A stretch of 32,635 nucleotides of DNA from Candidatus Zemynaea palustris (lineage in GTDB: Bacteria > Vulcanimicrobiota > Vulcanimicrobiia > Vulcanimicrobiales > Vulcanimicrobiaceae): positions 50,900 to 83,534 of the forward strand of contig PLCB01000044.1 of NCBI GenBank assembly GCA_003134695.1, in the 5' to 3' direction. The position numbers and the translations under genes are program-made. Shown here one piece after another: positions 15,396 through 23,024 of this stretch (position 1 is the stretch's first letter; the number at the start of each line of letters is the position of its first letter). Under the pieces are notes generated by a model. That model saw only the letters and a list, made by a program, of their open reading frames with translations. It was not told where the DNA came from and ran no database searches.

Positions 15396-16330
15396 GCTTG
15401 CGTCTCGACGAGCGATCCGACGTCGAGCGCCGCATCGCGATACGCCAGCCGCAACGCGCCGACGACCGGATCGTATCTCGGCTTCACGATCGTCGCGGAA
15501 CGCTCGAGCGCGCGCATCGCCCACTTCCAATGTTCGTGAAACTCACTGTCGGAGAACATCCCGCCGAGCGGCGCGATGGGCAATTCGCGCGCGGCGCCGA
15601 GTCTATGATGCACGACGTGGACCAGCCGGGCCAGCGCATCGACGGCGCGCCGGCGCAGCTCGAGGGCGCCGCGCTCGCCCTCGCGCGCGGCCTGCAGCAC
15701 GACCGAGGCAAACCCGGCGAGCGCGCTCCGTGAAATCTCTCCGTGCGCGACGGCGTGCTGCAACGCTCGCAGCGACGCGACGCCGAAGTAGTCGAGTGCA
15801 CCCGCTCGCAAACCCGACGGGGAGCCGAAATCCTCGTCGCGCATCGCCCCGGCGATCGCCTCGCGCGCGATCCAAAACGCACTTCCTTCATCTCCGAAGA
15901 GATAACCCCAGCCGCCGGCCCGTGCGCGGTTGCCGTCGACGTCGATGCCGAACGCGACGCTGCCGGTCCCGGCGACGAGCGCGATCCCCGCCGAGCCGTC
16001 GAATGCGCCGGCGTGTGCGATCTCGGTGTCATGGACGACGCGAAAACGCTCGGACGACGCCGCCGGCGCCGGGACCAGCGATTCAGCCTCGTCGTAACCG
16101 CTCAGGCCGGCGACGATCGCCGCGAACCTCGTCTCCGCGGGGAGATTCGCGTGCGCCAGCGCGGCGCTCAGAACGTGGTCGAGGACCGCCGCTTGACGAG
16201 GCGAATCGCGGGATTCGCCGATCAGATCGGCCGGCGGCCCGCTCGCGCGTGCGACCACGATGCCGCGCTCGTCGCCGATCGCGCACACCGTCCCACTCTG
16301 CCCACCATCGACGCCGGCGCAGTATCTCAC
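15392..16330 (-). CDS. N-acetylglucosamine kinase-like, BadF/BcrA ATPase family
   Basis: 312 residues, GTG start overlapping the upstream stop as GTGA. Seen: N-terminal phosphate loop GVDGGQSGT (6-14), [12 protein letters not shown] with the catalytic-type Asp, then [30 protein letters not shown], and LGGMFSD in the C-terminal lobe. These are the ASKHA motifs of the mammalian-NAGK/BadF group. Known: members phosphorylate GlcNAc or related sugars at O6, while others are ATP-driven activators of dehydratases. The absence of Fe-S cysteines and the adjacent NanE favour the sugar kinase. Substrate may be GlcNAc, ManNAc or another hexosamine (inference). Confidence 0.86.
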   Translation of the reverse strand: MRYCAGVDGGQSGTVCAIGDERGIVVARASGPPADLIGESRDSPRQAAVLDHVLSAALAHANLPAETRFAAIVAGLSGYDEAESLVPAPAASSERFRVVHDTEIAHAGAFDGSAGIALVAGTGSVAFGIDVDGNRARAGGWGYLFGDEGSAFWIAREAIAGAMRDEDFGSPSGLRAGALDYFGVASLRALQHAVAHGEISRSALAGFASVVLQAAREGERGALELRRRAVDALARLVHVVHHRLGAARELPIAPLGGMFSDSEFHEHWKWAMRALERSATIVKPRYDPVVGALRLAYRDAALDVGSLVETQA

Positions 16331-16650
16331 GGCCGCAACGCGCGAACGGCGCGCTCGAAGAGGGCGGCATCGAGTCCCGTGTGGGCCATCGCGTAGGCAT
16401 GCGCTGCGCGTTCGTCGCGCACGGCGAAACGCGCGTGGTGAAGTTCGTGCCAGATCGCGAACGCGACGAAGCGAGCCGCGAAGGCGGCGCCACGCGCCGC
16501 GCGCAAGTCGGCGACCACACGGCTATCGATGGCGATGCTGCGCAGCACAGGATCGTACTCGGCGAGAATCGGGCGATGCCACGCGCCGGTCGCTACGATG
16601 CGGACGGCGACGCCGGCAGCGCCGGCTTCGCGCAGCGCGAGCGCGAGCAT
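16327..16650 (-). CDS. small HELHH protein, possible mini-zincin
   Basis: 107 residues. Its start overlaps the FAD oxidoreductase stop by 1 nt (TGATG) and its stop overlaps the kinase start (GTGA), so the frame is held by real genes on both sides. Seen: helix [19 protein letters not shown] with a HExxH motif, followed about ten residues later by [15 protein letters not shown], whose Glu could be the third metal ligand. The N-terminus has two beta-like segments ([19 protein letters not shown]). Known: HExxH plus a downstream Glu is the gluzincin zinc site. At this length it may be a minimal zincin, a non-proteolytic metal protein or a regulator. No signal peptide. No named family recognised. 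Confidence 0.72.
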   Translation of the reverse strand: MLALALREAGAAGVAVRIVATGAWHRPILAEYDPVLRSIAIDSRVVADLRAARGAAFAARFVAFAIWHELHHARFAVRDERAAHAYAMAHTGLDAALFERAVRALRP

Positions 16651-18008
16651 CAGCGCGCCGCGACCGGCCGGCTTAGCGCACCGTCACGCGCCAGCCGGGC
16701 ACGCAACTCGTGCGTGTCGACCGCGCGCGGCTGGATCTTGCGCTCGGTGGCGATCGCCGCAGCCGTCCCGGCCGCTTGACCGAGCGTCATCACCGTCGGT
16801 GTCAGGCGCGTCGAGGCGAGCGCTTCGTGGGTCGTCGAGATGCAGCGGCCCGCGACGAGCAACCCGTCGATGCTCGCCGGCACCAGACACCGGTATGGAA
16901 TCTCGTACGCCGCGCCGGGCGGAAGGCGCTGCGTCGTCGTTCCGCTTCCCGAGGGATTGTGGATGTCGATCGGATACGCGCTGCGCGCGACCGCGTCGTC
17001 GAAGGAGTGCGCTTGCAACACGTCGTCGCGCGTCAACGTGTAGACGCCGACGATACGGCGCGACTCGCGGATCCCGACCTGAGTCGCCGTCGCGGAGAGC
17101 CGGCAATTCGCAAAACCCGGAACGTCACGCTTGAAGAACGCGAACAACTCCATGACTTGCGCGCGCGACTCGACCTCGGCGCGCGTCAGATCGTCCGGAT
17201 CGAGTGGATCGATGTCGACGACGCGCGTCATGTTGACGGTTACCTCGTCGGGATAGGGCGTCGCGAAAAACGACACCAGTTCGCGTTGAACGCTGACGTC
17301 GCCGCGCGCCCTGGCTCGTTCCCAGAGCGTGTAGAACCCGGCGACCGCCGTCAGCCGTTCGGGCGTTCGCTGCTCAACCGGAAGGCTCGTGCGCATCTCT
17401 TCGGGGTGCTCGCGCAAATAACGCGCCGTCTCGGCGAGATCGACGTGTGAAAGACGGAAGATCAAGGTCGCGGGCTGCACGCGTCCCTTGGCGTCGCCCT
17501 GCTGCACCGCGACGCCGGCGGAGGCCGCCACGTACGCGTCGGCGGTCGCGTCGATCGTCACCTTGGCGCGCTTTTCGCGCAAACCGCCAACCGTCGCGAA
17601 GCGCGCCCCGGCGATTGCGCCGGCGTCGTCGTGCAGCGCGTCGAGAAAGTAGGCGTGCAGGAGTAAATCGACGCGCGCCTCGCGCATCATCTCGAACAGC
17701 AACGCCTTGTGAATCTCCGGATCGAACGGCGTGATCGTCGCGACGTAATCGGAAGCGTCGTGGATGTGCCCGGGAGACGCTCCGCGCTCGGTCAGACGCT
17801 CGACGATCTCTTGCGCGATGCCGCCGACGATGCGCTCCTCGCCCGAATGGAAGGTCATCCACGGCCCGACCATCGCGGCGGTCGCCGTGCCGCCGAGAAA
17901 TCCGTAGCGCTCGACGAGCAGCGTGCTGGCGCCGTTGCGTGCCGCCGCAAGCGCCGCCGCGCATCCGGCATTTCCGCCGCCGACGACCAGCACGTCGTGA
18001 GATTTCAC
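16650..18008 (-). CDS. FAD-dependent oxidoreductase (PF12831 type)
   Basis: 452 residues from GTG at 18008. The open frame extends further upstream, but that part overlaps the divergent methyltransferase and shows no family sequence. Seen: DVLVVGGGNAGCAAALAAARNG at the N-terminus (FAD site; Gly10, Gly12 and Gly15), VERYGFLGGTATAAMVG, DATADAYVA, and C-terminal LLVAGRCISTTHEALASTR and QAAGTAAAIA. These are the hallmarks of the FAD_oxidored family common in polysaccharide-use loci. Known: biochemical roles are largely undefined; some relate to sugar or polysaccharide oxidation. It heads a four-gene operon with mini-zincin, kinase and NanE, suggesting oxidation of an amino sugar derivative (inference). 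Confidence 0.85.
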   Translation of the reverse strand: MKSHDVLVVGGGNAGCAAALAAARNGASTLLVERYGFLGGTATAAMVGPWMTFHSGEERIVGGIAQEIVERLTERGASPGHIHDASDYVATITPFDPEIHKALLFEMMREARVDLLLHAYFLDALHDDAGAIAGARFATVGGLREKRAKVTIDATADAYVAASAGVAVQQGDAKGRVQPATLIFRLSHVDLAETARYLREHPEEMRTSLPVEQRTPERLTAVAGFYTLWERARARGDVSVQRELVSFFATPYPDEVTVNMTRVVDIDPLDPDDLTRAEVESRAQVMELFAFFKRDVPGFANCRLSATATQVGIRESRRIVGVYTLTRDDVLQAHSFDDAVARSAYPIDIHNPSGSGTTTQRLPPGAAYEIPYRCLVPASIDGLLVAGRCISTTHEALASTRLTPTVMTLGQAAGTAAAIATERKIQPRAVDTHELRARLARDGALSRPVAAR

Positions 18009-18047
18009 GCGACAGGCTTTCGCCGTACGGCGCGCCAACGCCCGCGC

Positions 18048-18755
18048 ATGTTCACCGAGACCGCCGCCTTCTACGACGCGATCTATGCCGCGCGCGGCAA
18101 GGATTACGTACGCGAAGCCGACGCGGTGGTCGCACATCTTCGGCGCGTCCGGCCCGACGCGACCAGCCTGCTCGACGTCGGGTGTGGAACCGGCGCGCAC
18201 CTGGCGCGCTTCCAAGAGAACAATCTCGCCTGTCGTGGGATCGACAAGGACGTCAAGATGGTCGCGCTCGCCCGCGCGCGCTGCCCCGAGATCGAGATCG
18301 AGCCTGGTGACATGCTCGATTTCGTCTTACCCGAGCGTTTCGACGCGGTGACCTGTCTTTTCGGGGCGGCGGCGTATGCGCGCACGCCCGACCGGCTCGG
18401 GAGGGCGATCGCGAACATGTCCCAGCATCTCGGCGAACGCGGCGTTCTATTCGTCGAGCCGTTTATTGAACCCGACGCTTTTGAAGTCGGGAATCTGCAC
18501 TCGATCTTCGTCGACGAGCCGGACCTGAAGATCGCGCGGATGAACGTTTCGAAGCGCGTCGGCTCGATCGCCATCATCGACTTCCACTACTTGATCGCGA
18601 CCAAGCGAAGCGGCGTCGAGCGCCGCTTCGAACGGCACGAACTCGGGTTGTTTTCTGAAAACGATTACCACGAGGCGTTTCGCGCCGCCGGACTCAGCTT
18701 CGAGGCGCTCGACGAGCCGGCGTTTCCCCGCGGTTTCTATCTGGGTTCGAAGTAG
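18048..18755 (+). CDS. SAM-dependent methyltransferase, DesVI/TylM1-like
   Basis: 235 residues from ATG 18048. Seen: YDAIYAARGKDYVREAD at the N-terminus, SAM motif I LLDVGCGTG (41-49), GDMLDF, FDAVTCLFGAAAYARTPDRL, GVLFVEPFIEPDAF and FHYLIATKRSGVERRFERHEL. The combination of Y-D-x-I-Y-x-GKDY, FDAVTC-F and VEP-x5-F matches the dTDP-aminosugar N,N-dimethyltransferases (DesVI, TylM1). Known: those methylate a sugar amino group. No dTDP-sugar genes are in the window, so the substrate could be another amine. It is divergent from the FAD oxidoreductase with only 39 nt between starts. The frame is open upstream but no better start is seen. Stop is 1 nt from the convergent lipoprotein stop. Confidence 0.83.
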   Translation: MFTETAAFYDAIYAARGKDYVREADAVVAHLRRVRPDATSLLDVGCGTGAHLARFQENNLACRGIDKDVKMVALARARCPEIEIEPGDMLDFVLPERFDAVTCLFGAAAYARTPDRLGRAIANMSQHLGERGVLFVEPFIEPDAFEVGNLHSIFVDEPDLKIARMNVSKRVGSIAIIDFHYLIATKRSGVERRFERHELGLFSENDYHEAFRAAGLSFEALDEPAFPRGFYLGSK

Positions 18756-18756
18756 G

Positions 18757-19239
18757 CTACTTCCTCAAACAGAGGGAGCGGATCGCGGCCTCGCCGGCGG
18801 GATCGGCTGCGACGTTCGCCGGGTACGAGTAGAGTGCGATGTAAAGATCTTTGTTCCAATTGGTGAGAACGATTTGAGTCTGCGAGCGCTGACCGTTCTT
18901 GCTGGCCTTCGCCTCCATATACTCGGCATCGTGGTTGCCGCAAATCTTGATCCGCGACCGCTTCTCCACGACGCCGACGTTGCCGGAATACCCATTGCTG
19001 CCGATTTCCTTCGAAATGTCTTGATCGAGTTTGACGTCGGCTTTCCCGGACACATCCATCAAGACGACGACCTCATTGCTCTTACCGCCTTTGATCCAGA
19101 GCTTGAAGCCGAACATGCTCGGCGTCGACGTCCAGCCTGTCGGCGCCTTGAAGTCGAGACTATCGGTCGGATTCTTGCCGCAGCCGGCCGCAAACGGGAC
19201 GACGAGAGCGAGCGCGCACAGCGCGAAGCGACGCATCAT
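18757..19239 (-). CDS. lipoprotein of unknown function
   Basis: 160 residues. Tandem ATG-ATG at 19239/19236 follows AGAGGAG with 4 or 7 nt spacing, the clearest ribosome site on this side. Seen: signal peptide MMRRFALCALALVVPFAAGC with lipobox AAGC (Cys20). The mature part starts GKNPTDSLDFKAPTGW, and later has CGNHDAEYMEAKA and a C-terminal RSLCLRK. Two further cysteines may pair. It resembles the many 'photosystem reaction/DUF1795-like' surface domains (APTGW...) only in outline, so I assign no family. It lies 46 nt after the two-cysteine paralogue B, on the same strand, so they are likely co-transcribed. Confidence 0.72.
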   Translation of the reverse strand: MMRRFALCALALVVPFAAGCGKNPTDSLDFKAPTGWTSTPSMFGFKLWIKGGKSNEVVVLMDVSGKADVKLDQDISKEIGSNGYSGNVGVVEKRSRIKICGNHDAEYMEAKASKNGQRSQTQIVLTNWNKDLYIALYSYPANVAADPAGEAAIRSLCLRK

Positions 19240-19285
19240 TGTACTCCTCTTACCCCCTGGGTTTCGCGTGTGTTTCAAAAAGCAC

Positions 19286-20077
19286 CTAACAGCCGCCGAG
19301 GATCAGCGCGAGTTTCCCGTCGTCGGCGGCGCGCCGCAGGTCGCGACCGACCAAGTCGTCGCCGGGCATCGCATCGAAGAGGTCGTTGCGCAGTTCGAAA
19401 GCGCGATCGTCTGCCTGAGTGTTGAGGATATTGCCCGTCGCCATCGACGTCGGCGAGAGCGAGCCGCGCTTCGCAAAGGCGTTGTTGACGCTCTCGCTCC
19501 GGTCGCCCGGCAGCGTCACGTTCGTATAGACCGGCTGCTCCGCGATGATCGCGAAGCTGCCCGCAAGTTTGCGCGCCAGCTCCATCTGGCGGCCCTTGGC
19601 GCCGTTGAGCGCGTTGGCGAACTCCAAGAGCGCTTCGTGCCGTGCGGGGTCGGTCTCGAGCGATTTCAACTCTTCGAGTTCGGCCCTCCCCGCGAGCGAG
19701 AGATCGGCAAGCCGGTTGAGATCTTTCTCGAGCTGTTTCAACGACTTGTGTTTGTTCAACTCGTCGCCGAGTTTGGCCGACCGGAAATCGGCGAGCGTCG
19801 CGAGCAGCGACCGCTCGAAATCGAGCGCGCTGCTCACACCGAGCGAAGCGTGCGCCAGAAACGCCTTACAGAACGCGGTCCGCGCGCGGACGCGGCCGAT
19901 CTCCCGCAGCGGTTCGATGACGCTCGCCCCGAACGTCGTGGGAACTGGGCTCGGCGAAGCGCCCGCGGCCGCACCGCTCGGCATCCGCCCGAGCGCGAGC
20001 AGCAACGAAATCGCCGTCACCGTCGTGAAGGCGGGAGCGAAGCCTCGATCGATCCGCACGTCGGTAAGCTTCGCCAT
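19286..20077 (-). CDS. secreted two-cysteine helical protein, paralogue B
   Basis: 263 residues. Seen: a signal segment, FTTVTAISLLLALG, then Ala/Ser/Pro-rich sequence. A long helical domain follows, with REIGRVRARTAFCKAFLAHA (Cys70, His76), SAL at 83-85, and heptad-like LNKHKSLKQLEKDLNRLADL. The C-terminus is DLRRAADDGKLALILGGC, ending in Cys263. Only two cysteines occur. Core spacing IGR-x7-C-x5-HA-x6-SAL and the terminal RAA...GC are shared with the gene at 13995-14708, so they are paralogues. Function unknown. Likely exported, perhaps with a disulfide joining both ends of the helical bundle. It is upstream of a lipoprotein gene and divergent from the radical SAM gene. Confidence 0.75.
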   Translation of the reverse strand: MAKLTDVRIDRGFAPAFTTVTAISLLLALGRMPSGAAAGASPSPVPTTFGASVIEPLREIGRVRARTAFCKAFLAHASLGVSSALDFERSLLATLADFRSAKLGDELNKHKSLKQLEKDLNRLADLSLAGRAELEELKSLETDPARHEALLEFANALNGAKGRQMELARKLAGSFAIIAEQPVYTNVTLPGDRSESVNNAFAKRGSLSPTSMATGNILNTQADDRAFELRNDLFDAMPGDDLVGRDLRRAADDGKLALILGGC

Positions 20078-20133
20078 GCGCCCGCTCGAGCGCTCCGGCC
20101 GGCGTCAAAGCCCACAGGATCTCCGGCCCCCTA

Positions 20134-20151
20134 ATCGAACATACGTTCGAT
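20134..20151 (+). promoter_or_regulatory. LexA-like SOS box over the radical SAM start
   Basis: ATCGAAC-ATAC-GTTCGAT is a perfect 7-bp palindrome with a 4-bp centre. It matches the Gram-positive/actinobacterial LexA site (TCGAAC-N4-GTTCGA; Bacillus form CGAAC-N4-GTTCG). Its last two bases are the A and T of the ATG start of the radical SAM gene, so bound LexA would cover the start region. The gene on the other strand starts 57 nt away and could also be affected. Confidence 0.75.
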
Positions 20152-20965
20152 GCCGGCCCAGCGACCTCACTACGTCGAAATCGCCGCGAAATCCGTCCTC
20201 AACCGCGTGCGCGGCATGCCGTTCGAGTGGTCGATCAATCCCTACCGCGGCTGCTACCACGCTTGCGTCTTCTGTTACGCGCGGCAGACGCACACGTTTC
20301 TCGAGCGGGACGGTATCACCGAATGGGGCTCGACCATCTTCGTCAAGCTCAACGCGGCCCAGGTCTTGCGGCGCGAACTGGCCGAGCCGAGTTGGCGCGG
20401 CGAAGAAGTTGCGCTCGGAACTGCCACCGACCCGTATCAACCCGCCGAAGGTACGTATCGCATCACCCGGGCGATTCTCGTGGAACTCGCGCGAGCGGCC
20501 GGGGTCAGCGTTTGTTTCAGCATTCCGACGATCGAGGTGGACCTCGCGCGCTCGATCGAGCCCACGGTCGCGCCGCCGGCGCAACGCTTGCGCGCGCTCG
20601 AAACGCTCGCGACGGCCGGCGTGCGCGCCGGCGTCGCCATCGCCCCAGTGCTTCCGGGTCTGACCGACAGCGTCGAACAACTGCGCGCGGTCTACCGCGC
20701 CGCCCACGGCGCGGGCGCCAGCTTCGCTTGGACCGGCGTGCTCCATCTCGAAGAAGTCGCACGTGAAAGCTATTTCTCGTTCTTGCAAGAGCACCAGCCG
20801 GAGCTCGTGCAGCGCTACGAACAGCTCTACGGCACGAAATATGCGCCGAAAGCCTACGCCGCCGAGATCGACAAGCGCGCGCGCAGCGCGCGCGCCGGAA
20901 TTCAATTCGAGCCACCGCCCACGATCGAATTCGAGCCTTCGCTCGTCCAACTCTCGCTGATCTAA
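20150..20965 (+). CDS. radical SAM protein, Rv2578c/SPL-like
   Basis: 271 residues. Seen: radical SAM cluster motif GCYHACVFC (Cys35, Cys39, Cys42; C-x3-C-x2-C) preceded by NPYRG and followed by YARQTH. Later: VALGTATDPYQPAEGTYRITR, GVSVCFSIPTIEVD and AGVAIAPVLPGLTD. This is the Rv2578c/spore-photoproduct-lyase-related group. Known: the cluster cleaves SAM to a 5'-deoxyadenosyl radical; spore photoproduct lyase uses it to repair a UV lesion. The exact reaction of this subgroup is not known to me. The 20150 start keeps the conserved YVEIAAKSVLNRVRGMPFEW segment. A LexA-like palindrome on the start codon suggests a DNA damage-induced role. The stop overlaps that of the convergent GT39 gene. Confidence 0.88.
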   Translation: MPAQRPHYVEIAAKSVLNRVRGMPFEWSINPYRGCYHACVFCYARQTHTFLERDGITEWGSTIFVKLNAAQVLRRELAEPSWRGEEVALGTATDPYQPAEGTYRITRAILVELARAAGVSVCFSIPTIEVDLARSIEPTVAPPAQRLRALETLATAGVRAGVAIAPVLPGLTDSVEQLRAVYRAAHGAGASFAWTGVLHLEEVARESYFSFLQEHQPELVQRYEQLYGTKYAPKAYAAEIDKRARSARAGIQFEPPPTIEFEPSLVQLSLI

Positions 20966-22491
20966 ATATAGCGTTTTGTGCGAGGCCACCAGCTCGCAAA
21001 GTCTGTGATACGTTCCGTGCAAAGATAGATCGGCAGATTGTTTTCGTCGGGCAGCAGGTAATCGTTGTGGAAAACGGCGACGGCCTTGACGCTTCGCCAT
21101 TCGGTGCGCAGCAATCGTTCGTCCATGCCGACGGCAAGAACGACGTCGCCGGAATAGCCTTGCGTCCCGTATAGGAAGTAGTTGTTGTGGCCGCTCAGCG
21201 CATGCGGCAAGCCGTACGCCGGACCGTAGAAATCCAGCGCCGCCGCCTGACCGTAATCGTGAGCGAGAAGCGCGGCCTTCGCCCGTCGATCGCGTGGCAA
21301 GGCGTTGTATGCGCCCGCCATCGTCTCGGTCAGCGTATCCCAGCCGAGCATGTCGGCGAATTGCTGCGGAACCAAGCCTTCCGGATGTTTCTCCATCTTG
21401 ATTCCACGCACGTCGAAGATGTGTTGATAGGAGATGAACGTCTGCAACGGCAGGAGTGGGAACGCCTCGGGCGCGATCGCGAGGCCGGACAGAAACAGCA
21501 ACCCGGTATACACGACCGCAAGGGCACGGCGCGGCGCGAGCGCCCGTTCGACGACGACGCCGCCGGCGCCGAGCAGAACGGGGTAGATCGGCGCCAGATA
21601 ATACACCTTAGCCTGCAGTACGATGTACGTCACTGACAGGATCGCGTACGCGTACGCGAACCAGCGCAGACGCGCGCCGTCGCGAGAAAACGCGAGGAAT
21701 CCCAAACCCGCGATCCAGAGCGGCGCCGAGAACGGATTCATCATCATGATCTGCTGGAGGAAGAACCCGAGCGGCGTCGGCACGACGTTCTTCGCGGCGG
21801 CGGCGTTGCGCAGCACCTCGAGCTGCGGCCAACCATGGGCGGCTTGCCACCAGAGGCTGGGCGCGACCAGCACCGACGCCAGCGCGAGCGCCAGCCAGAA
21901 ACCGGGACGCCGAAAGGCCCTTCGCTGCGGTGTGAGAGCGATCGCTGCGCAGGAACTCGCCATATAGAAAAACATCGAGTACTTGTTGAGGAGGCCGAGG
22001 CCGATCACGAACCCGAGTGCGATCCAATGCCGCAGCCGGTCGTCATGCTCGGCTTTGAAAAAGAGATATGCCGCCGACATCCACAAGAGCGGCTCGAAAG
22101 CGTTCATCGTGAGCATGTTGCCGACGGCGAGATAGAACGGTGCGAGCGCCAGCGCCAGCATCGCGAGCCCCTGCGCCAACAGGCCGCCGCCGAGGCGGCG
22201 AGCGATCCGGCCCGTGACGACGACGGTCGCCGCGGCCGCAAGGGCCGGAAGCAGGCGTATGGCGAGCAGCGAGCTGCCGAAGAAAAAGACCGAGACTTTC
22301 GCGATCAGCGCGATCAGCGGCGGCTGGTCGACGTAGCCCCAGGCAAGATGCTGCGCGCACCACATGAAGTACAGCTCGTCGCGTTGATAGCCGTAGCCAC
22401 CGCTCGTCGCGATGTGCAGGACAAGGGTCGCCAGTCCCGCGACGCTCGCGAGCGCGAGCGACGCGTCCAAGCGGGACGATCCAACGCTCAA
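20962..22491 (-). CDS. GT39/ArnT-like membrane glycosyltransferase
   Basis: 509 residues. Seen: an N-terminal periplasmic loop with GGYGYQRDELYFMWCAQHL (acidic pair Asp38-Glu39, the GT39 active-site motif) and YVDQPPLIALIAK. About ten to twelve membrane segments follow, then a soluble C-terminal domain (roughly residues 365-509) with YGQAAALDFYG and GHNNYFLYG. Known: ArnT/PMT-type enzymes move a sugar from a polyprenyl-phosphate donor to lipid or protein outside the membrane. Acceptor and donor are unknown here. Its start overlaps the GNAT stop by 4 nt; last gene of the five-gene minus-strand operon. The stop overlaps the radical SAM stop in a convergent arrangement. Confidence 0.87.
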   Translation of the reverse strand: MSVGSSRLDASLALASVAGLATLVLHIATSGGYGYQRDELYFMWCAQHLAWGYVDQPPLIALIAKVSVFFFGSSLLAIRLLPALAAAATVVVTGRIARRLGGGLLAQGLAMLALALAPFYLAVGNMLTMNAFEPLLWMSAAYLFFKAEHDDRLRHWIALGFVIGLGLLNKYSMFFYMASSCAAIALTPQRRAFRRPGFWLALALASVLVAPSLWWQAAHGWPQLEVLRNAAAAKNVVPTPLGFFLQQIMMMNPFSAPLWIAGLGFLAFSRDGARLRWFAYAYAILSVTYIVLQAKVYYLAPIYPVLLGAGGVVVERALAPRRALAVVYTGLLFLSGLAIAPEAFPLLPLQTFISYQHIFDVRGIKMEKHPEGLVPQQFADMLGWDTLTETMAGAYNALPRDRRAKAALLAHDYGQAAALDFYGPAYGLPHALSGHNNYFLYGTQGYSGDVVLAVGMDERLLRTEWRSVKAVAVFHNDYLLPDENNLPIYLCTERITDFASWWPRTKRYI

Positions 22492-23000
22492 TCGGCGCTC
22501 TCGGCGCCGGGAAGCAGTTTTTCCATCGCCATCACGTCGACGTATTCGCCGTCGAGTTTTCCTTGGTTGCGGAAAACGCCGACTTCGCGAAAACCGCGCG
22601 AACGGTAGAGACGCTGCCCGGCTTCATTGAAGCCGAACGTGAACAGCACGATCTTGTGGAAACCGCGCTCGGGGGCGCCGCGTTCGAGCGCGGCGAGTAA
22701 GGCCGAACCGACGCCGGTGCCCCGCGCGTCGCGCGAGACGTACACCGAAAGGTCGCCGACGCCGCGATAGGCGCAGCGATTATTGTAGCGGTTGATCGAC
22801 GCCCAGCCGACGACCGCACCGTCGCATTCGGCGACGAACACCGCATGGTAGTCGTCGTGGCTGTGCCACCACTCGAGGATGTCGGCTTCGCTCTTCTCGC
22901 CTTCGTCGAGGGTGGCGACGCGATCGACGATTCCTTCATTATAAATGCGGCGAATCGCCGGCAAATCGTCCTCGGCGGCGAGCCGCACATGCGTGGCCAT
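22488..23000 (-). CDS. GNAT N-acetyltransferase (phosphinothricin acetyltransferase-like)
   Basis: 170 residues. Seen: VRLAAEDDLPAIRRIYNEGI at the N-terminus, as in phosphinothricin/PAT-like acetyltransferases. VVGWASINRYNNRCAYRGVGDLSVYV follows, then acetyl-CoA motif RDARGTGVGSALL (R-G-T-G-V-G at 93-98), and C-terminal LYRSRGFREVGVFRNQGKLDGEYVDVMAME. Known: this subgroup acetylates amino groups of small molecules such as phosphinothricin or methionine sulfoximine. It starts 24 nt after the hydantoinase stop and overlaps GT39 by 4 nt. In an operon with a hydantoinase it might modify a released amino acid (inference). Confidence 0.87.
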   Translation of the reverse strand: MATHVRLAAEDDLPAIRRIYNEGIVDRVATLDEGEKSEADILEWWHSHDDYHAVFVAECDGAVVGWASINRYNNRCAYRGVGDLSVYVSRDARGTGVGSALLAALERGAPERGFHKIVLFTFGFNEAGQRLYRSRGFREVGVFRNQGKLDGEYVDVMAMEKLLPGAESAD

Positions 23001-23024
23001 CGCCCCCCGATTCGGCGCCGTCAG

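Noticed and set aside
15193-16779. A 528-codon open frame on the plus strand
   Set aside because: It is opposite the kinase and NanE genes, has low-complexity Arg/Ser/Ala sequence and no motif; such frames are common in GC-rich DNA.
19257-19280. Imperfect palindrome GTGTTTCAAAAAGCAC between paralogue B and the lipoprotein
   Set aside because: Arms match only partly and no position-based argument supports a terminator or operator.
19031-20134. A 367-codon open frame on the plus strand
   Set aside because: It mirrors the two-cysteine paralogue B and the lipoprotein, with Arg-rich sequence and no recognisable domain.
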